Origin: Alteromonas oceanisediminis
GTDB taxonomy: Bacteria; Pseudomonadota; Gammaproteobacteria; Enterobacterales; Alteromonadaceae
Length of the DNA stretch: 64,000 bases
NCBI RefSeq assembly: GCF_018474025.1
Contig: NZ_JAHCTA010000005.1
Location: 337,303 to 401,302, forward strand
Direction of reading: 5' to 3'
The translations under genes were made by a program, and so were the position numbers. The notes under the pieces were generated by a model that saw only the letters and a program-made list of their open reading frames with translations, ran no database searches and had not been told where the DNA came from. Below are positions 7,592 to 16,368 of this stretch, piece after piece; positions within the stretch are counted from its first letter, which is position 1; each line of letters begins with the position of its first letter.

Positions 7592-8631
7592 TAATCACTA
7601 TCCTCGTCTTCGTAACCAATCAACGACAGTGCTTGCGCGCTATACCCCATTTTTTGTGCCTGATAGACCAGCGCCTGCTCGCGACCATGAGTTACCCACA
7701 CCTCTGGCGCATTGATTTGTTCTATTGTTTGGAGTAACTCGGGCCAGTCACAATGGTCTGAAATAATGAGCGGCAACTCAGCGTTGCGCTGCTTTGAACG
7801 CGCCCGTATCTGCATCCAACCTGATGCCATGGCGGTCAGAACATTCGGCAACTTGCGTGACCAGCGGTCGTTAAGTGCTGAGGGAGGCGCAAGCACGATC
7901 TCACCTGCCAAAGATTGAGTATTTTCAACGTCATTGACGGCAATAAGCCCACCTAATTCAATACCATGCTTAGCATACAGTTCACACATTTTCACTAAGG
8001 CGCCGTGCAGGTATATCGGTTTATCGTACCCAAGCTGACGCAGCGCCAGAATCACGCGCTGACATTTGCCCAGCGCGTAGACGCCAACGAGGTGACATCG
8101 GTCGGGGAACAGCGCGAGCGAGTTAATCAACTTTGCAATTTCATTTTCGATAGGTGGATGTTCAAATACCGGTAGGCCAAATGTGGCTTCTGTAATGAAT
8201 ACGTCCGCCGGCGTCACTTCAAATGGCGCGCAGGTAGGATCGGGTCTGCGCTTATAATCGCCAGAAATCAGCAGCCGTGAACCCGCATACTGGAGCAATG
8301 CCTGCGCCGACCCCAGTATATGACCCGCTGGATAAAACGTCAGCGTGACCTGCTGTTTAGGAGAACACTGTGGATTCAAACACAACGGCTGATGATAATC
8401 TAACGCCACTGAGCGGTGCCAGGCGCTATCGGTGTAACGCAATTGCATGATGTCTAGGGTTGCCGGTGTTGCATACACCCATTGATTGCCGGGCCGAGCA
8501 TGATCCGCATGGCCATGGGTTACAATAACCCGGGGAACGGGCTTGTGCGCATCGATAAACACATCTGCGGGTTTGCAATACAACCCTTCTGGTCGTGTTT
8601 CCATCCACTCGCGCGGGTGTAAAAAGGTCAT
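7591..8631 (-). CDS. Ligase-associated DNA exonuclease (metallo-beta-lactamase/beta-CASP fold)
   Basis: A 346-residue protein. THGHADHARPG supplies the HxHxDH metal site (His39, His41, Asp43, His44). GDYKRRPDPTCAPFE carries the downstream metal Asp, and SDHCDWPELL and VTHGREQA provide C-terminal metal or substrate residues. Homologues annotated as mRNA 3'-end processing factor-like are the EXO member of the LHR-MPE-EXO-LIG cluster and are related to the SNM1/Artemis nucleases. It is the first gene of a two-gene operon with the ligase and diverges from the DTW gene across 68 bp, in which I saw no LexA-type box. Confidence 0.93.
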   Translation of the reverse strand: MTFLHPREWMETRPEGLYCKPADVFIDAHKPVPRVIVTHGHADHARPGNQWVYATPATLDIMQLRYTDSAWHRSVALDYHQPLCLNPQCSPKQQVTLTFYPAGHILGSAQALLQYAGSRLLISGDYKRRPDPTCAPFEVTPADVFITEATFGLPVFEHPPIENEIAKLINSLALFPDRCHLVGVYALGKCQRVILALRQLGYDKPIYLHGALVKMCELYAKHGIELGGLIAVNDVENTQSLAGEIVLAPPSALNDRWSRKLPNVLTAMASGWMQIRARSKQRNAELPLIISDHCDWPELLQTIEQINAPEVWVTHGREQALVYQAQKMGYSAQALSLIGYEDEDSD

Positions 8632-8699
8632 CGTGATTGCGTCAGCCTCTCTATAGATTCATTATACCGCTTCGTTACACTTAGGTAGCTAGTTACGCA

Positions 8700-9323
8700 A
8701 TGAGTTCACTAATGGATCCTGACAATGAAGCTTTATCGACTTGGCGTGAAGTCTGTCCGGCATGCCGCTATCCACGAAAAGTCTGCATTTGTGCCGATAT
8801 CGAGCCGGTCAGTACGACAGTATCGGTGAGTGTGATGCAAGATCCAAGCGAAGTGAAGCACGCGAAGAATACCGCCCGATTGATACCCTTATTGATGAGG
8901 AGTGTGCAACTCACCACTGGCATACTGCCAAGCGATTTTAAGCCAATTCGTGAGCGAGTTCAGCGTAGTCAACGGTCGCTGGTTTTGTTTCCGCAAAGCC
9001 GGGCCAAACCTGTGCAAGACTTTGCCAATCTGGCCGTTAGGGTTGATCACCTCATTTTACTCGATGGCACGTGGCGCAAAGCCAAAAAACTGTGGTTGAA
9101 CAACCCGTGGTTGCACGCGCTCGACTGCGCGATTGTCACAACCGGTAAAACGGAATATGTGATGCGTAAAGCGCCGTTCAACGGCACGCTGAGTACGTTG
9201 GAGGCTGCAGGTATTGCGCTTGGCGTTATCGACGGCACACCCATGTTACCGTTCAACAGAGCCTTAGCGGCCCTTCAGCAGCGATGGTTTGCGTTCGCAC
9301 CTGAGCCGCATAACACACCGTGA
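8700..9323 (+). CDS. tapT: DTW-domain tRNA-uridine aminocarboxypropyltransferase (TapT-like)
   Basis: A 207-residue DTW protein. CPACRYPRKVCICADI gives four cysteines (19, 22, 29, 31) that could bind zinc. LLDGTWRKAKKLW contains the DxTW signature (Asp122-Trp125), and GTLSTLEAAGIAL is the SAM-binding end of the family. Characterised members, including E. coli TapT/YfiP, make acp3U at position 47 in the tRNA variable loop. The gene lies inside the repair neighbourhood but has no established link with it. Confidence 0.88.
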   Translation: MSSLMDPDNEALSTWREVCPACRYPRKVCICADIEPVSTTVSVSVMQDPSEVKHAKNTARLIPLLMRSVQLTTGILPSDFKPIRERVQRSQRSLVLFPQSRAKPVQDFANLAVRVDHLILLDGTWRKAKKLWLNNPWLHALDCAIVTTGKTEYVMRKAPFNGTLSTLEAAGIALGVIDGTPMLPFNRALAALQQRWFAFAPEPHNTP

Positions 9324-9335
9324 TACATGCCGGTG

Positions 9336-9614
9336 TCAACGCCGATATAACGTCTTGATTAAGTGGTAACCGAAGCGCGTTTTAATCGGGCCATGGATCA
9401 CCAGCACGTCTTTCTTAAACACCACATCATCGAATGCTTTGACCATTTGACCACGACGAAACTCACCCAGATCACCGCCTCGTTTACCCGAGGGGCATAT
9501 CGAATGTCGCTTTGCCAGTGCCGCGAAGTTCTTGCCTTTCTTCAACTGCTCAAGCAGATCATTAGCCTGCTTTTCCGTGCGAACCAGAATATGAAGCGCA
9601 GAGGCTGTAGCCAC
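9336..9614 (-). CDS. ppiC: Peptidyl-prolyl cis-trans isomerase, parvulin type (PpiC)
   Basis: A single-domain cytosolic parvulin of 92 residues, the size of E. coli Ppi[36 protein letters not shown] and [14 protein letters not shown] are the parvulin strands and catalytic region. The start is the GTG at 9612-9614, with AGGAG five bases upstream; a longer frame to 9749 is rejected because its added residues do not look like a domain. It is convergent with the DTW gene, 12 bp apart. Confidence 0.9.
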   Translation of the reverse strand: MATASALHILVRTEKQANDLLEQLKKGKNFAALAKRHSICPSGKRGGDLGEFRRGQMVKAFDDVVFKKDVLVIHGPIKTRFGYHLIKTLYRR

Positions 9615-9783
9615 ACTCACTCCTATGAACCAAAAAGTGTGTAGAACGTAATGATACGCGAATTTGAGGTCTATATTCGCGAAGAATTTGATAGTCTTGA
9701 CGCACAGACTGAAGTCTGATGAAAGAATCAGCGATAAACAGGGCTTCATTTGGGTAAAGCCCTAAGTCAAAAGGATTGAAAAG

Positions 9784-10281
9784 ATGCAGGTAGATTTTAA
9801 GATTGCGGATTATCGTGATCCTGTTCATGCGGACGCCGTTTTCACCCTGCTTAACGCCTACGCGCGCGACCCCATGGGCGGCGGCGAAGCGCTAGCAGAT
9901 GATGTTCAACAGCGTTTAATTGCCACATTGATTGAAACACCTCATGCCTTCTCTGTGTTGGGTTGGATGAAGACTGAGTCGGAAGAGCATTCTCCCGTTG
10001 CGCTGGCCAATTGTTTGATGGGGTTTTCAACGTTCAAAGCAAAACCGTTAATCAACATTCATGATTGTTACGTTGCCCCTGAATGCCGTGGGCAGCATGT
10101 CGGTCAACAGCTATTACATGAGATAGAATTGATTGGTCGAGAGCGCAACTGCTGCAAAATCACTCTTGAGGTTTTGCAGGGAAATGTGCAAGCGCAGGGA
10201 GCTTACCGTAAGTTCGGTTTTGCTGAGTATGGTCTCGATCCTGCCTCAGGCAGCGCCATGTTTTGGGAAAAAGCGTTATAA
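9784..10281 (+). CDS. GNAT-family N-acetyltransferase
   Basis: A 165-residue acetyltransferase. FKAKPLINIHDCYVAPECRGQHVGQQLL holds strand beta-4 and the acetyl-CoA pyrophosphate loop (RGQHVG, the Q/RxxGxG/A motif), followed by GNVQAQGAYRKFGFAEYG, typical of motif B. Acceptor unknown. The end overlaps the start of the large helicase by 19 bases, so the helicase is probably translated from the same message. Confidence 0.88.
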   Translation: MQVDFKIADYRDPVHADAVFTLLNAYARDPMGGGEALADDVQQRLIATLIETPHAFSVLGWMKTESEEHSPVALANCLMGFSTFKAKPLINIHDCYVAPECRGQHVGQQLLHEIELIGRERNCCKITLEVLQGNVQAQGAYRKFGFAEYGLDPASGSAMFWEKAL

Positions 10282-12734
10282 CTGACTCACTTCTCCCCCC
10301 CGTGTTCGACCGCTGGTTTCAACAGCGCGGATGGTCGTTGCGTTCCTATCAAGCGCATATGCTGGCGGCCTTTCAAGCACAGCGCTCAACATTGTTGATA
10401 GCGCCGACAGGGGCAGGGAAAACGCTCAGTGGGCTCCTACCCAGTCTGGTTGATTTGTATCACACGCCGACAACGGGATTGCACACGCTGTACATTTCAC
10501 CGTTGAAGGCACTCACTCACGATATTGAGCGAAATCTGATACAGCCAGTCGCCGATATGCAGTTAAACATCAGTATTGAAACCCGCACTGGCGATACACC
10601 CAGTCATAAGCGTCAACGGCAACGTAAAAAGCCACCGAATATGCTGCTGATCACGCCAGAGTCGCTAATGTTAATGCTTAGCTACGCCGATGCCGACAAG
10701 CTGTTCGGTAAAGTCAAAGCGGTCATCGTGGATGAAGTGCATGCTTTTGCTCATGGCAAGCGGGGCGATTTCACCGCGCTCATTCTGGCGCGGCTGCGCT
10801 ATTATTCCCCGCAGCTTGTCACCTTTGGCCTCTCGGCAACCATAGCAGAACCGGAATTGCTAGGAGCCTGGCTGGGACCGACGGGAACGCCTGCGGATAT
10901 CCACAGAGTGAATAGTGATGTGCTGCCAAATATCAACATACTGCCGAGTCAGGCACGCATCCCGTTTGGTGGCTTTATGGCCAAGTATGCCGTGCCGGAA
11001 ATTTACGCAGCTATTCAGCGCGTTAACACGTCACTCATTTTTGTGAATACACGTGCTCAGGCTGAGCTCATGTTCCAGTTTTTATGGGAAGCCAATGACA
11101 AAGCGTTGCCTATCGCCATCTATCACGGCTCGTTGAGTAAAGAGCAGCGCCGCAAAACAGAAAGTATGATGTCAACCGGGCAGATCCGCGCGGTGGTCAC
11201 GACGTCAGCATTAGAGCTTGGGATTGACTGGGGGGATGTTGAGCTGGTGATCCAAGTAGGAGCGCCGAAAGGTGTAAGCCGCCTGCTACAACGAATTGGC
11301 CGCAGTAATCACCGCATGGATGAACCATCGGAGGCGCTCCTAGTGCCAGCCAACCGATTTGAGGTGCTGGAATGCAAAACGGCCATTGATGCAATTGCAC
11401 GGCAGCAACTCGATGGTGAGCCCTTGCATAGCGGCGCGCTTGATGTGATCCCGCAGTTCATTTTCAATTGCGTGTGCAGTGAGCCCGCAACACCAGAACA
11501 GATCTACCAGCAATTGTTGGAAGCGCCGCCCTACTGTGGTCTGTCTCGCTTGCTATTTGACGCGTTGTGGCAATTTACCGTGGATGGCGGCTATGCGCTA
11601 CAAGCCTATGACCGATATAAACGATTGGAGAAACAAACTGATGGAACCTACAAACCGGCCTCTCGGCGGGTTATTCAGCGACATCGGCAAAACATTGGAA
11701 CCATTGTTGAAGCGGGTAGGCTCAAGGTAAAGCGTTTACGCCGAGCGCATCAAGGTAAAGTGATCGGTGAAGTCGAAGAATATTTTGCGCAGACTCTGGT
11801 CAAGGGCGATACCTTTCTGTTTGCCGGTGAAGTGCTTAAGTTTGAAGGTATTCGTGACATGTTTTTGGAAGCCAGCCCGAGTCAAAAAGGTGAGCCCAAA
11901 ATACCCAGTTACGTGGGCGGACAGATGCCACTGTCTACCTTTCTGGCAGAGGGCGTGAAAGCGCTACTTGCTTCGCCGGACGAATGGGCAAAGCTGCCCC
12001 GTGATGTGCTGGAATGGTTAGAACTGCAGCGCGCTTTTTCCAAACTCCCAACGCCGGATTCTATCTTAATTGAGCAATTTCCTTTTCGTCAGGCGCAATA
12101 CACGTTGTTCTATACCTTTGATGGCCGGAAAGCGCATCAAACGCTGGGCATGTTGCTAACGCGACGCATGGAAAAGCTGAAACTCAAGCCTTTAAGCTTT
12201 AGCATCACGGACTATGGTTTATCAATTTGCTCGCTAAAACCGATTTTACCAGAGCATATCCAAAGTCTGTTCAACCCAGATATTTTGGGCGATGAGTTGG
12301 AAGATTGGATGCTGGAGTCACCGATGTTAAAGCGTTCGTTTCGACGGGTTGCCATGGTGAGTGGGTTGATTGAGCAGCAGTATCATGGTCAGCGAAAAAC
12401 CATGCGTCAGGTCACCTTTAGTACAGACCTCATTTACGACACCTTGCGTGAATACGATCCGGACCACGTTTTATTGCGCGTGACCCGGCAAGATGCTGAA
12501 CGTGAATTGCTCGATCTAAGCCGATTAGGTGATTTACTGATCCGCTATGTGGGAAAGACAGATTACGTTGCGTTAGAAAAGGTGTCCCCTCTGGCGATAC
12601 CTATCGTGCTGGATGTACGTAGCGAAGCTGTGAAAGGGGCTGGCCGAGAGGCACTTCTTGAACAAGCGAGCCTGTATGCAGAAGCTCAGGACATGATGGA
12701 AGATGTGCGCCGATTACTTGAAAGTCAGCAGTAA
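10263..12734 (+). CDS. Ligase-associated Lhr-type DEXH-box DNA helicase
   Basis: An 823-residue superfamily 2 helicase. APTGAGKTLSG is Walker A (Lys53), IVDEVHAF is the DEVH box (157-160), LSAT is motif III, TSALELGIDWGDVELVIQ is motif V and QRIGRSNHR is motif VI. A winged-helix and beta-barrel Lhr-core region follows (about residues 400-800). In the four-gene repair cluster this is the LHR component, a 3'-to-5' translocase. The start is probably TTG at 10263, overlapping the GNAT gene by 19 bases. The next candidate, GTG at 10302, would trim 13 non-conserved residues, and neither has a good ribosome site. Confidence 0.93.
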   Translation: MGKSVITDSLLPPVFDRWFQQRGWSLRSYQAHMLAAFQAQRSTLLIAPTGAGKTLSGLLPSLVDLYHTPTTGLHTLYISPLKALTHDIERNLIQPVADMQLNISIETRTGDTPSHKRQRQRKKPPNMLLITPESLMLMLSYADADKLFGKVKAVIVDEVHAFAHGKRGDFTALILARLRYYSPQLVTFGLSATIAEPELLGAWLGPTGTPADIHRVNSDVLPNINILPSQARIPFGGFMAKYAVPEIYAAIQRVNTSLIFVNTRAQAELMFQFLWEANDKALPIAIYHGSLSKEQRRKTESMMSTGQIRAVVTTSALELGIDWGDVELVIQVGAPKGVSRLLQRIGRSNHRMDEPSEALLVPANRFEVLECKTAIDAIARQQLDGEPLHSGALDVIPQFIFNCVCSEPATPEQIYQQLLEAPPYCGLSRLLFDALWQFTVDGGYALQAYDRYKRLEKQTDGTYKPASRRVIQRHRQNIGTIVEAGRLKVKRLRRAHQGKVIGEVEEYFAQTLVKGDTFLFAGEVLKFEGIRDMFLEASPSQKGEPKIPSYVGGQMPLSTFLAEGVKALLASPDEWAKLPRDVLEWLELQRAFSKLPTPDSILIEQFPFRQAQYTLFYTFDGRKAHQTLGMLLTRRMEKLKLKPLSFSITDYGLSICSLKPILPEHIQSLFNPDILGDELEDWMLESPMLKRSFRRVAMVSGLIEQQYHGQRKTMRQVTFSTDLIYDTLREYDPDHVLLRVTRQDAERELLDLSRLGDLLIRYVGKTDYVALEKVSPLAIPIVLDVRSEAVKGAGREALLEQASLYAEAQDMMEDVRRLLESQQ

Positions 12735-12754
12735 CCGCTTAGTGTGAGAAGTTT

Positions 12755-13477
12755 ATGAACAATATCGCTAACGCCTTTTCAAGAGCAATGCAACGTGCTG
12801 AATCACGCCATGCCGTACCGATTAAATTTGCGGGCAATACGCTTTTCGTTGATGGCGCAGGCTGCCTGTTCTGGCCGGCACACGATATGTTGATTGTGTC
12901 TGATCTTCATTTTGAAAAAGGTAGCTACTTTGCTGTGTTAGGTAGCCCAGTGCCGAATTATGATTCGCGTAAAACCCTGCAGCAATTGGCTCATGTGATA
13001 AAAGCTTACCAGCCACGTCATACGGTGTGTTTAGGTGATAGTTTTCATGATCAGCGTGCATGGCAGAGACTTGATGAAAGTTTAAAAGTCACGCTACGTG
13101 ACTTGATTCAACAATCAGATAGATGGACGTGGATTGTTGGCAATCACGATCCAGAGCTACCTGAGGCGCTGAGTGGCGAGGTGGCACATACTTTAGTTTA
13201 CGAAAACGTGCTGCTGAGCCACGAACCAGAGTGTCCCTTGCCTGCGGGCGCAGAAGCGCAAATATTCGGCCACTTTCATCCCAAATTGAGCTATAAAGTG
13301 GCACGCCAGAGACTGACTGGCAAATGCGCTGTGTACCACGAACACAGGCTGATCATGCCCGCCTTCGGGGCTTATACCGGTGGGTTATCAATCGATGACC
13401 CGGCGATTACTGAGTTAGTGCCGAAGCTAAACCGACGTGCAGTGCTGCTTTATGCCGACAAAGCGATACCCCTTTAG
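12755..13477 (+). CDS. pdeM: Ligase-associated DNA damage-response endonuclease PdeM (MPE)
   Basis: A 240-residue binuclear metallophosphoesterase. VSDLHFEKG (Asp50, His52), CLGDSFHDQ (Asp95), IVGNHDPE (Asn130, His131), LLSHEP (His156) and FGHFHPK (His173, His175) give the complete metal-binding set. PdeM/MPE is a manganese-dependent DNA endonuclease of the LHR-MPE-EXO-LIG cluster. The gene lies 20 bp after the helicase and surely shares its transcript, while the exonuclease and ligase members are encoded on the other strand 5 kb away. Confidence 0.93.
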   Translation: MNNIANAFSRAMQRAESRHAVPIKFAGNTLFVDGAGCLFWPAHDMLIVSDLHFEKGSYFAVLGSPVPNYDSRKTLQQLAHVIKAYQPRHTVCLGDSFHDQRAWQRLDESLKVTLRDLIQQSDRWTWIVGNHDPELPEALSGEVAHTLVYENVLLSHEPECPLPAGAEAQIFGHFHPKLSYKVARQRLTGKCAVYHEHRLIMPAFGAYTGGLSIDDPAITELVPKLNRRAVLLYADKAIPL

Positions 13478-13574
13478 CTGAGGCTGAGCTCTGCCCGTTC
13501 TACGCGTAACTCTCTCAACCTATTATCTCGGCGACTCAGGTTGTCGTCTATTTAGCTCATCGTCGCCTCCTCGG

Positions 13575-14147
13575 ATGTATTACACTGACGATCAATCGAG
13601 AAATCCCAAATTGGGCAGCTTTATGGCGTCATTCAACACCGACTACAACATCGTATTACCCACGCGTGAGCTTGAGGCGAGTTACAATGCTTATATCGTC
13701 GAGCTTGGCGATGAAGAGCGGTATCCGTTTGTGATGGACTTCGAGCAACAACCGTTTCAGAGTCTCATCACCCGACTTCAGGATTTGGCCAGTGGTAAAG
13801 TTGTGCCAGAAGGCGCTGTTGTCAATCACACTTACTGGCTGGTGGAACAGGAAGAGTTGGTCGGCGTTGGCAATGTTCGACCTAAACTCAATCCCGCCAT
13901 CGCGCGCATAGGTGGGCACATCGGTTTTGGTATTCGACCTCGCTATCGAAATCAGGGGTTAGGCTCATACTTTTTAGCTCAGCTGGTTGAGAAAGCACGC
14001 GAGCACGGCGTGTCACCCATTCATCTGCACTGCCATGCAAGTAACACTGCGTCCAGTAAAGTGATTGAATCGGTGGGTGGTGAGCTTGAATCGCACATTG
14101 AGGACGCACACCAAGGCGTTATTCGCCGGTATGTTGTTCACGCGTAA
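13575..14147 (+). CDS. GNAT-family N-acetyltransferase
   Basis: Up to 190 residues. HIGFGIRPRYRNQGLGSYFLAQLVEKA is the acetyl-CoA-binding motif A (RNQGLG), followed by HCHASNTASSKVIESVGGELE, the motif B region. It resembles predicted acetyltransferases of the YesJ/YjcK-like type; the substrate is unknown. An internal ATG at 13623, giving 174 residues beginning MASFNTDYNIVLPTRE, is an equally plausible start, since the first 16 residues look unstructured and neither ATG has a clear ribosome site. Confidence 0.85.
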   Translation: MYYTDDQSRNPKLGSFMASFNTDYNIVLPTRELEASYNAYIVELGDEERYPFVMDFEQQPFQSLITRLQDLASGKVVPEGAVVNHTYWLVEQEELVGVGNVRPKLNPAIARIGGHIGFGIRPRYRNQGLGSYFLAQLVEKAREHGVSPIHLHCHASNTASSKVIESVGGELESHIEDAHQGVIRRYVVHA

Positions 14148-14372
14148 ATGACACACCAACGCTAACGGCTGCTAGTGCACACAGTATCGACAAAGCGGGC
14201 TTTGCGAGAGTACGATATGGGGATACGACTCGCCGAACTCGCGTTTAGTCATGCCGTGCGTCATGACAAAATTCACATGATGCGCTCGATTTGAAGGTGC
14301 AGGACCCTACAGAACTGTGGGAACAAGTTGCTACTGGATAGTCAGTTGCCCCCACTTTCGGCGCTAACCGCG
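14148..14372. other. Gap with no supported gene
   Basis: Only very short frames are present. A 25-codon frame starting ATGGGGATACGACTC near 14216 and a 16-codon frame near 14292 (LKVQDPTELWEQVATG) could be remnants of a decayed gene, but neither matches a family I can name. Confidence 0.4.
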
Positions 14373-15275
14373 TTAATCGCGCCAGCGCTTTGTTAATTCA
14401 TCATAGGCGTCGATGCGTCGGTCTCTGAAATAAGGCCAAATGCGTTTTATATCTTCTGTGCGGCCTAAATCCAGCTCAACCATAAGCGTTTGCTCCTCAT
14501 CCACGCTAGCTTGAGCTAATACTTCCCCTTGTGGCCCTGCGATGAAGCTTTGCCCCCAAAACTGAATACCCACGTTAGGATCATCAGGAGACGCTTCGAA
14601 ACCAGTGCGGTTTGCCACCACCACGGGCACTGAATTAGCCACGGCGTGAGAGCGCTGTATAGTGTGCCATGCACCGTGCTGGCGATGCTTCTCGGCGTCA
14701 TCATCATTCGGATCCCAGCCAATTGCTGTGGGATAGAACAGAATATCTGCACCTGCCATAGCCATTAAACGCGCAGCTTCGGGATACCATTGATCCCAGC
14801 AAACCAGCACACCAAGTTTACCTACAGAGGTTTCAATCGGCTTGAAGCCCATGTCGCCCGGCGTGAAATAGAACTTTTCATAAAACCCCGGATCATCGGG
14901 AATATGCATTTTTCGATAGATACCGGCCATTTCTGTGCTGCGGTCAAAAACAACTGCGGTGTTATGGTACAGACCGGAAGCGCGCTTTTCGAACAGTGAT
15001 GTGACCAACACGATATTCAGTTCTGCCGCTAACTGGCCGAAAAATTCAGTCGCTGCACCCGGGATCGGTTCAGCTAAATCAAATGCGTTTACATCTTCGT
15101 TTTGACAAAAATACAGCGTGCTGTGTAGCTCTTGAAGTAACACACATTGGCAGCCTTGACTGGCAAGTTGCCGTACCATTTGAGCGCTTTTCTGCCAGTT
15201 CTGTTGCTTATCATTACCAGCAACGGATTGTTGAACTACGCCAATTGAAAGCGTTTTTGAATTATTGGTTGGCAT
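14373..15275 (-). CDS. aguB: N-carbamoylputrescine amidase
   Basis: Converts N-carbamoylputrescine to putrescine, CO2 and ammonia. The 300-residue protein has the nitrilase-superfamily triad: Glu49 in LLQELHSTLYFC, Lys122 in YRKMHIPDDPGFYEKFYF, and Cys159 in VLVCWDQWYPEAAR. The flanking signatures match plant and bacterial AguB closely. Its 5' end overlaps the 3' end of aguA by 14 bases, so the two enzymes of the agmatine route to putrescine are translationally coupled. Confidence 0.95.
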   Translation of the reverse strand: MPTNNSKTLSIGVVQQSVAGNDKQQNWQKSAQMVRQLASQGCQCVLLQELHSTLYFCQNEDVNAFDLAEPIPGAATEFFGQLAAELNIVLVTSLFEKRASGLYHNTAVVFDRSTEMAGIYRKMHIPDDPGFYEKFYFTPGDMGFKPIETSVGKLGVLVCWDQWYPEAARLMAMAGADILFYPTAIGWDPNDDDAEKHRQHGAWHTIQRSHAVANSVPVVVANRTGFEASPDDPNVGIQFWGQSFIAGPQGEVLAQASVDEEQTLMVELDLGRTEDIKRIWPYFRDRRIDAYDELTKRWRD

Positions 15276-16311
15276 AATCAGTCACTCCTTGTTGTAACAG
15301 CGCTACGATATCTGAGCGCAAAGTATGTTGCGGTATCTGCATTGTCACACAATGCAGACTGCCAAATTGCTGTACCAAGGGTAAGCAGTTCACTGGAACA
15401 ATGGCGTGATCAGGGTACGCGGCAACCAAAACTTCCAAGGCTTGCTGGTCTTCCGGCTGCTGATAAATGGGACAAATCACGGCGCGATTGCAAATCAGAT
15501 AATTTGCATACGACGCAGGTAGCCGCTCACCATCACCGTTGACAATGAAGGGTAACGGCAGTTCAAAAATATCGTGGTCGGGCAATGCACGTTGACATTC
15601 TTCCACTAACGCACCGAGTCCTTCACAGTGATCGTCTTCTTTACGATTAGCGCAAGACTGGATCACCAGCCCCTGCTGTGGTGTAAAGCGCACCAACGTG
15701 TCGATGTGCCCGTCGGTATCATCACCTTCAAGATGGCCATTTTTTAAAATAGATACTTTATCCGCACCTAAATGGCGCTCAAGCGTTTCCTGATAGGCAA
15801 CAAGACTGAAGTCTCCATTGCGCTGCGGATTACTTAAGCACATTTGCGTAGTGAGCAAATGTCCTTCGGCGTCAATTTCTAATGCACCGCCTTCACAAAC
15901 GATGGGAATGCTTACCAGCGCTTGCTGACAGAGTGGGGCGAGATAGCGTTGGTTAACCTGATTATCTAAGCGCGCATCAAACTTGTTACCCCAGCCGTTA
16001 AACTCAAATTCGACCGGGTAGCGCACTCCATCCATTTCGCAGGTTAGAAATGCATAATCTCTGGCCCAAGTGTCGTTAAACTGTGCTTCAACCAGCAAGA
16101 CATTGGCGTTTTCCTCAAGGCGACGTTTAATGTCTTGATTATCGCCTTCACGATGCAGGAGGATAACACTCGCCCCTGCGGCGTTAATGGCTGAAATCAA
16201 AGCGCTGTAGGTCACTTTGACCTCTTCAAGCCACGGTGCCCAATCGGTATTCTCATTTGGCCAAGCCAAAACAATCGCGTCTACTGCGGCCCATTCCGGG
16301 ATCAATCGCAT
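15262..16311 (-). CDS. aguA: Agmatine deiminase
   Basis: Hydrolyses agmatine to N-carbamoylputrescine. The 349-residue protein begins MRLIPEWAAVDAIVLAWP and has WARDYAFLT, EGDDTDGHIDTLVRF and, near the C-terminus, GSLHCVTMQIP with the catalytic cysteine (Cys321) of the peptidylarginine-deiminase fold. The ATG at 16311 is preferred to a TTG five codons upstream because family members start at about this point. No arginine decarboxylase (speA) occurs in the window, so agmatine comes from elsewhere. folM lies 57 bp upstream on the same strand. Confidence 0.95.
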   Translation of the reverse strand: MRLIPEWAAVDAIVLAWPNENTDWAPWLEEVKVTYSALISAINAAGASVILLHREGDNQDIKRRLEENANVLLVEAQFNDTWARDYAFLTCEMDGVRYPVEFEFNGWGNKFDARLDNQVNQRYLAPLCQQALVSIPIVCEGGALEIDAEGHLLTTQMCLSNPQRNGDFSLVAYQETLERHLGADKVSILKNGHLEGDDTDGHIDTLVRFTPQQGLVIQSCANRKEDDHCEGLGALVEECQRALPDHDIFELPLPFIVNGDGERLPASYANYLICNRAVICPIYQQPEDQQALEVLVAAYPDHAIVPVNCLPLVQQFGSLHCVTMQIPQHTLRSDIVALLQQGVTDYANQ

Positions 16312-16368
16312 AAAGTGTGTGCCCAAATTACTGTTTGGACCAATTATACAATGTGAGCCATCGTTCGG

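Noticed and set aside
8632..8699. LexA box between the exonuclease and DTW genes
   Set aside because: No CTG-N10-CAG pattern was found, so SOS control is not supported by this region.
9562..9828. Minus-strand frame overlapping ppiC and the GNAT start
   Set aside because: Overlaps two well supported genes and has no domain.
14216..14340. Toxin-antitoxin remnant after the GNAT gene
   Set aside because: The short frames vaguely suggest a relic, but no motif is clear enough to name.
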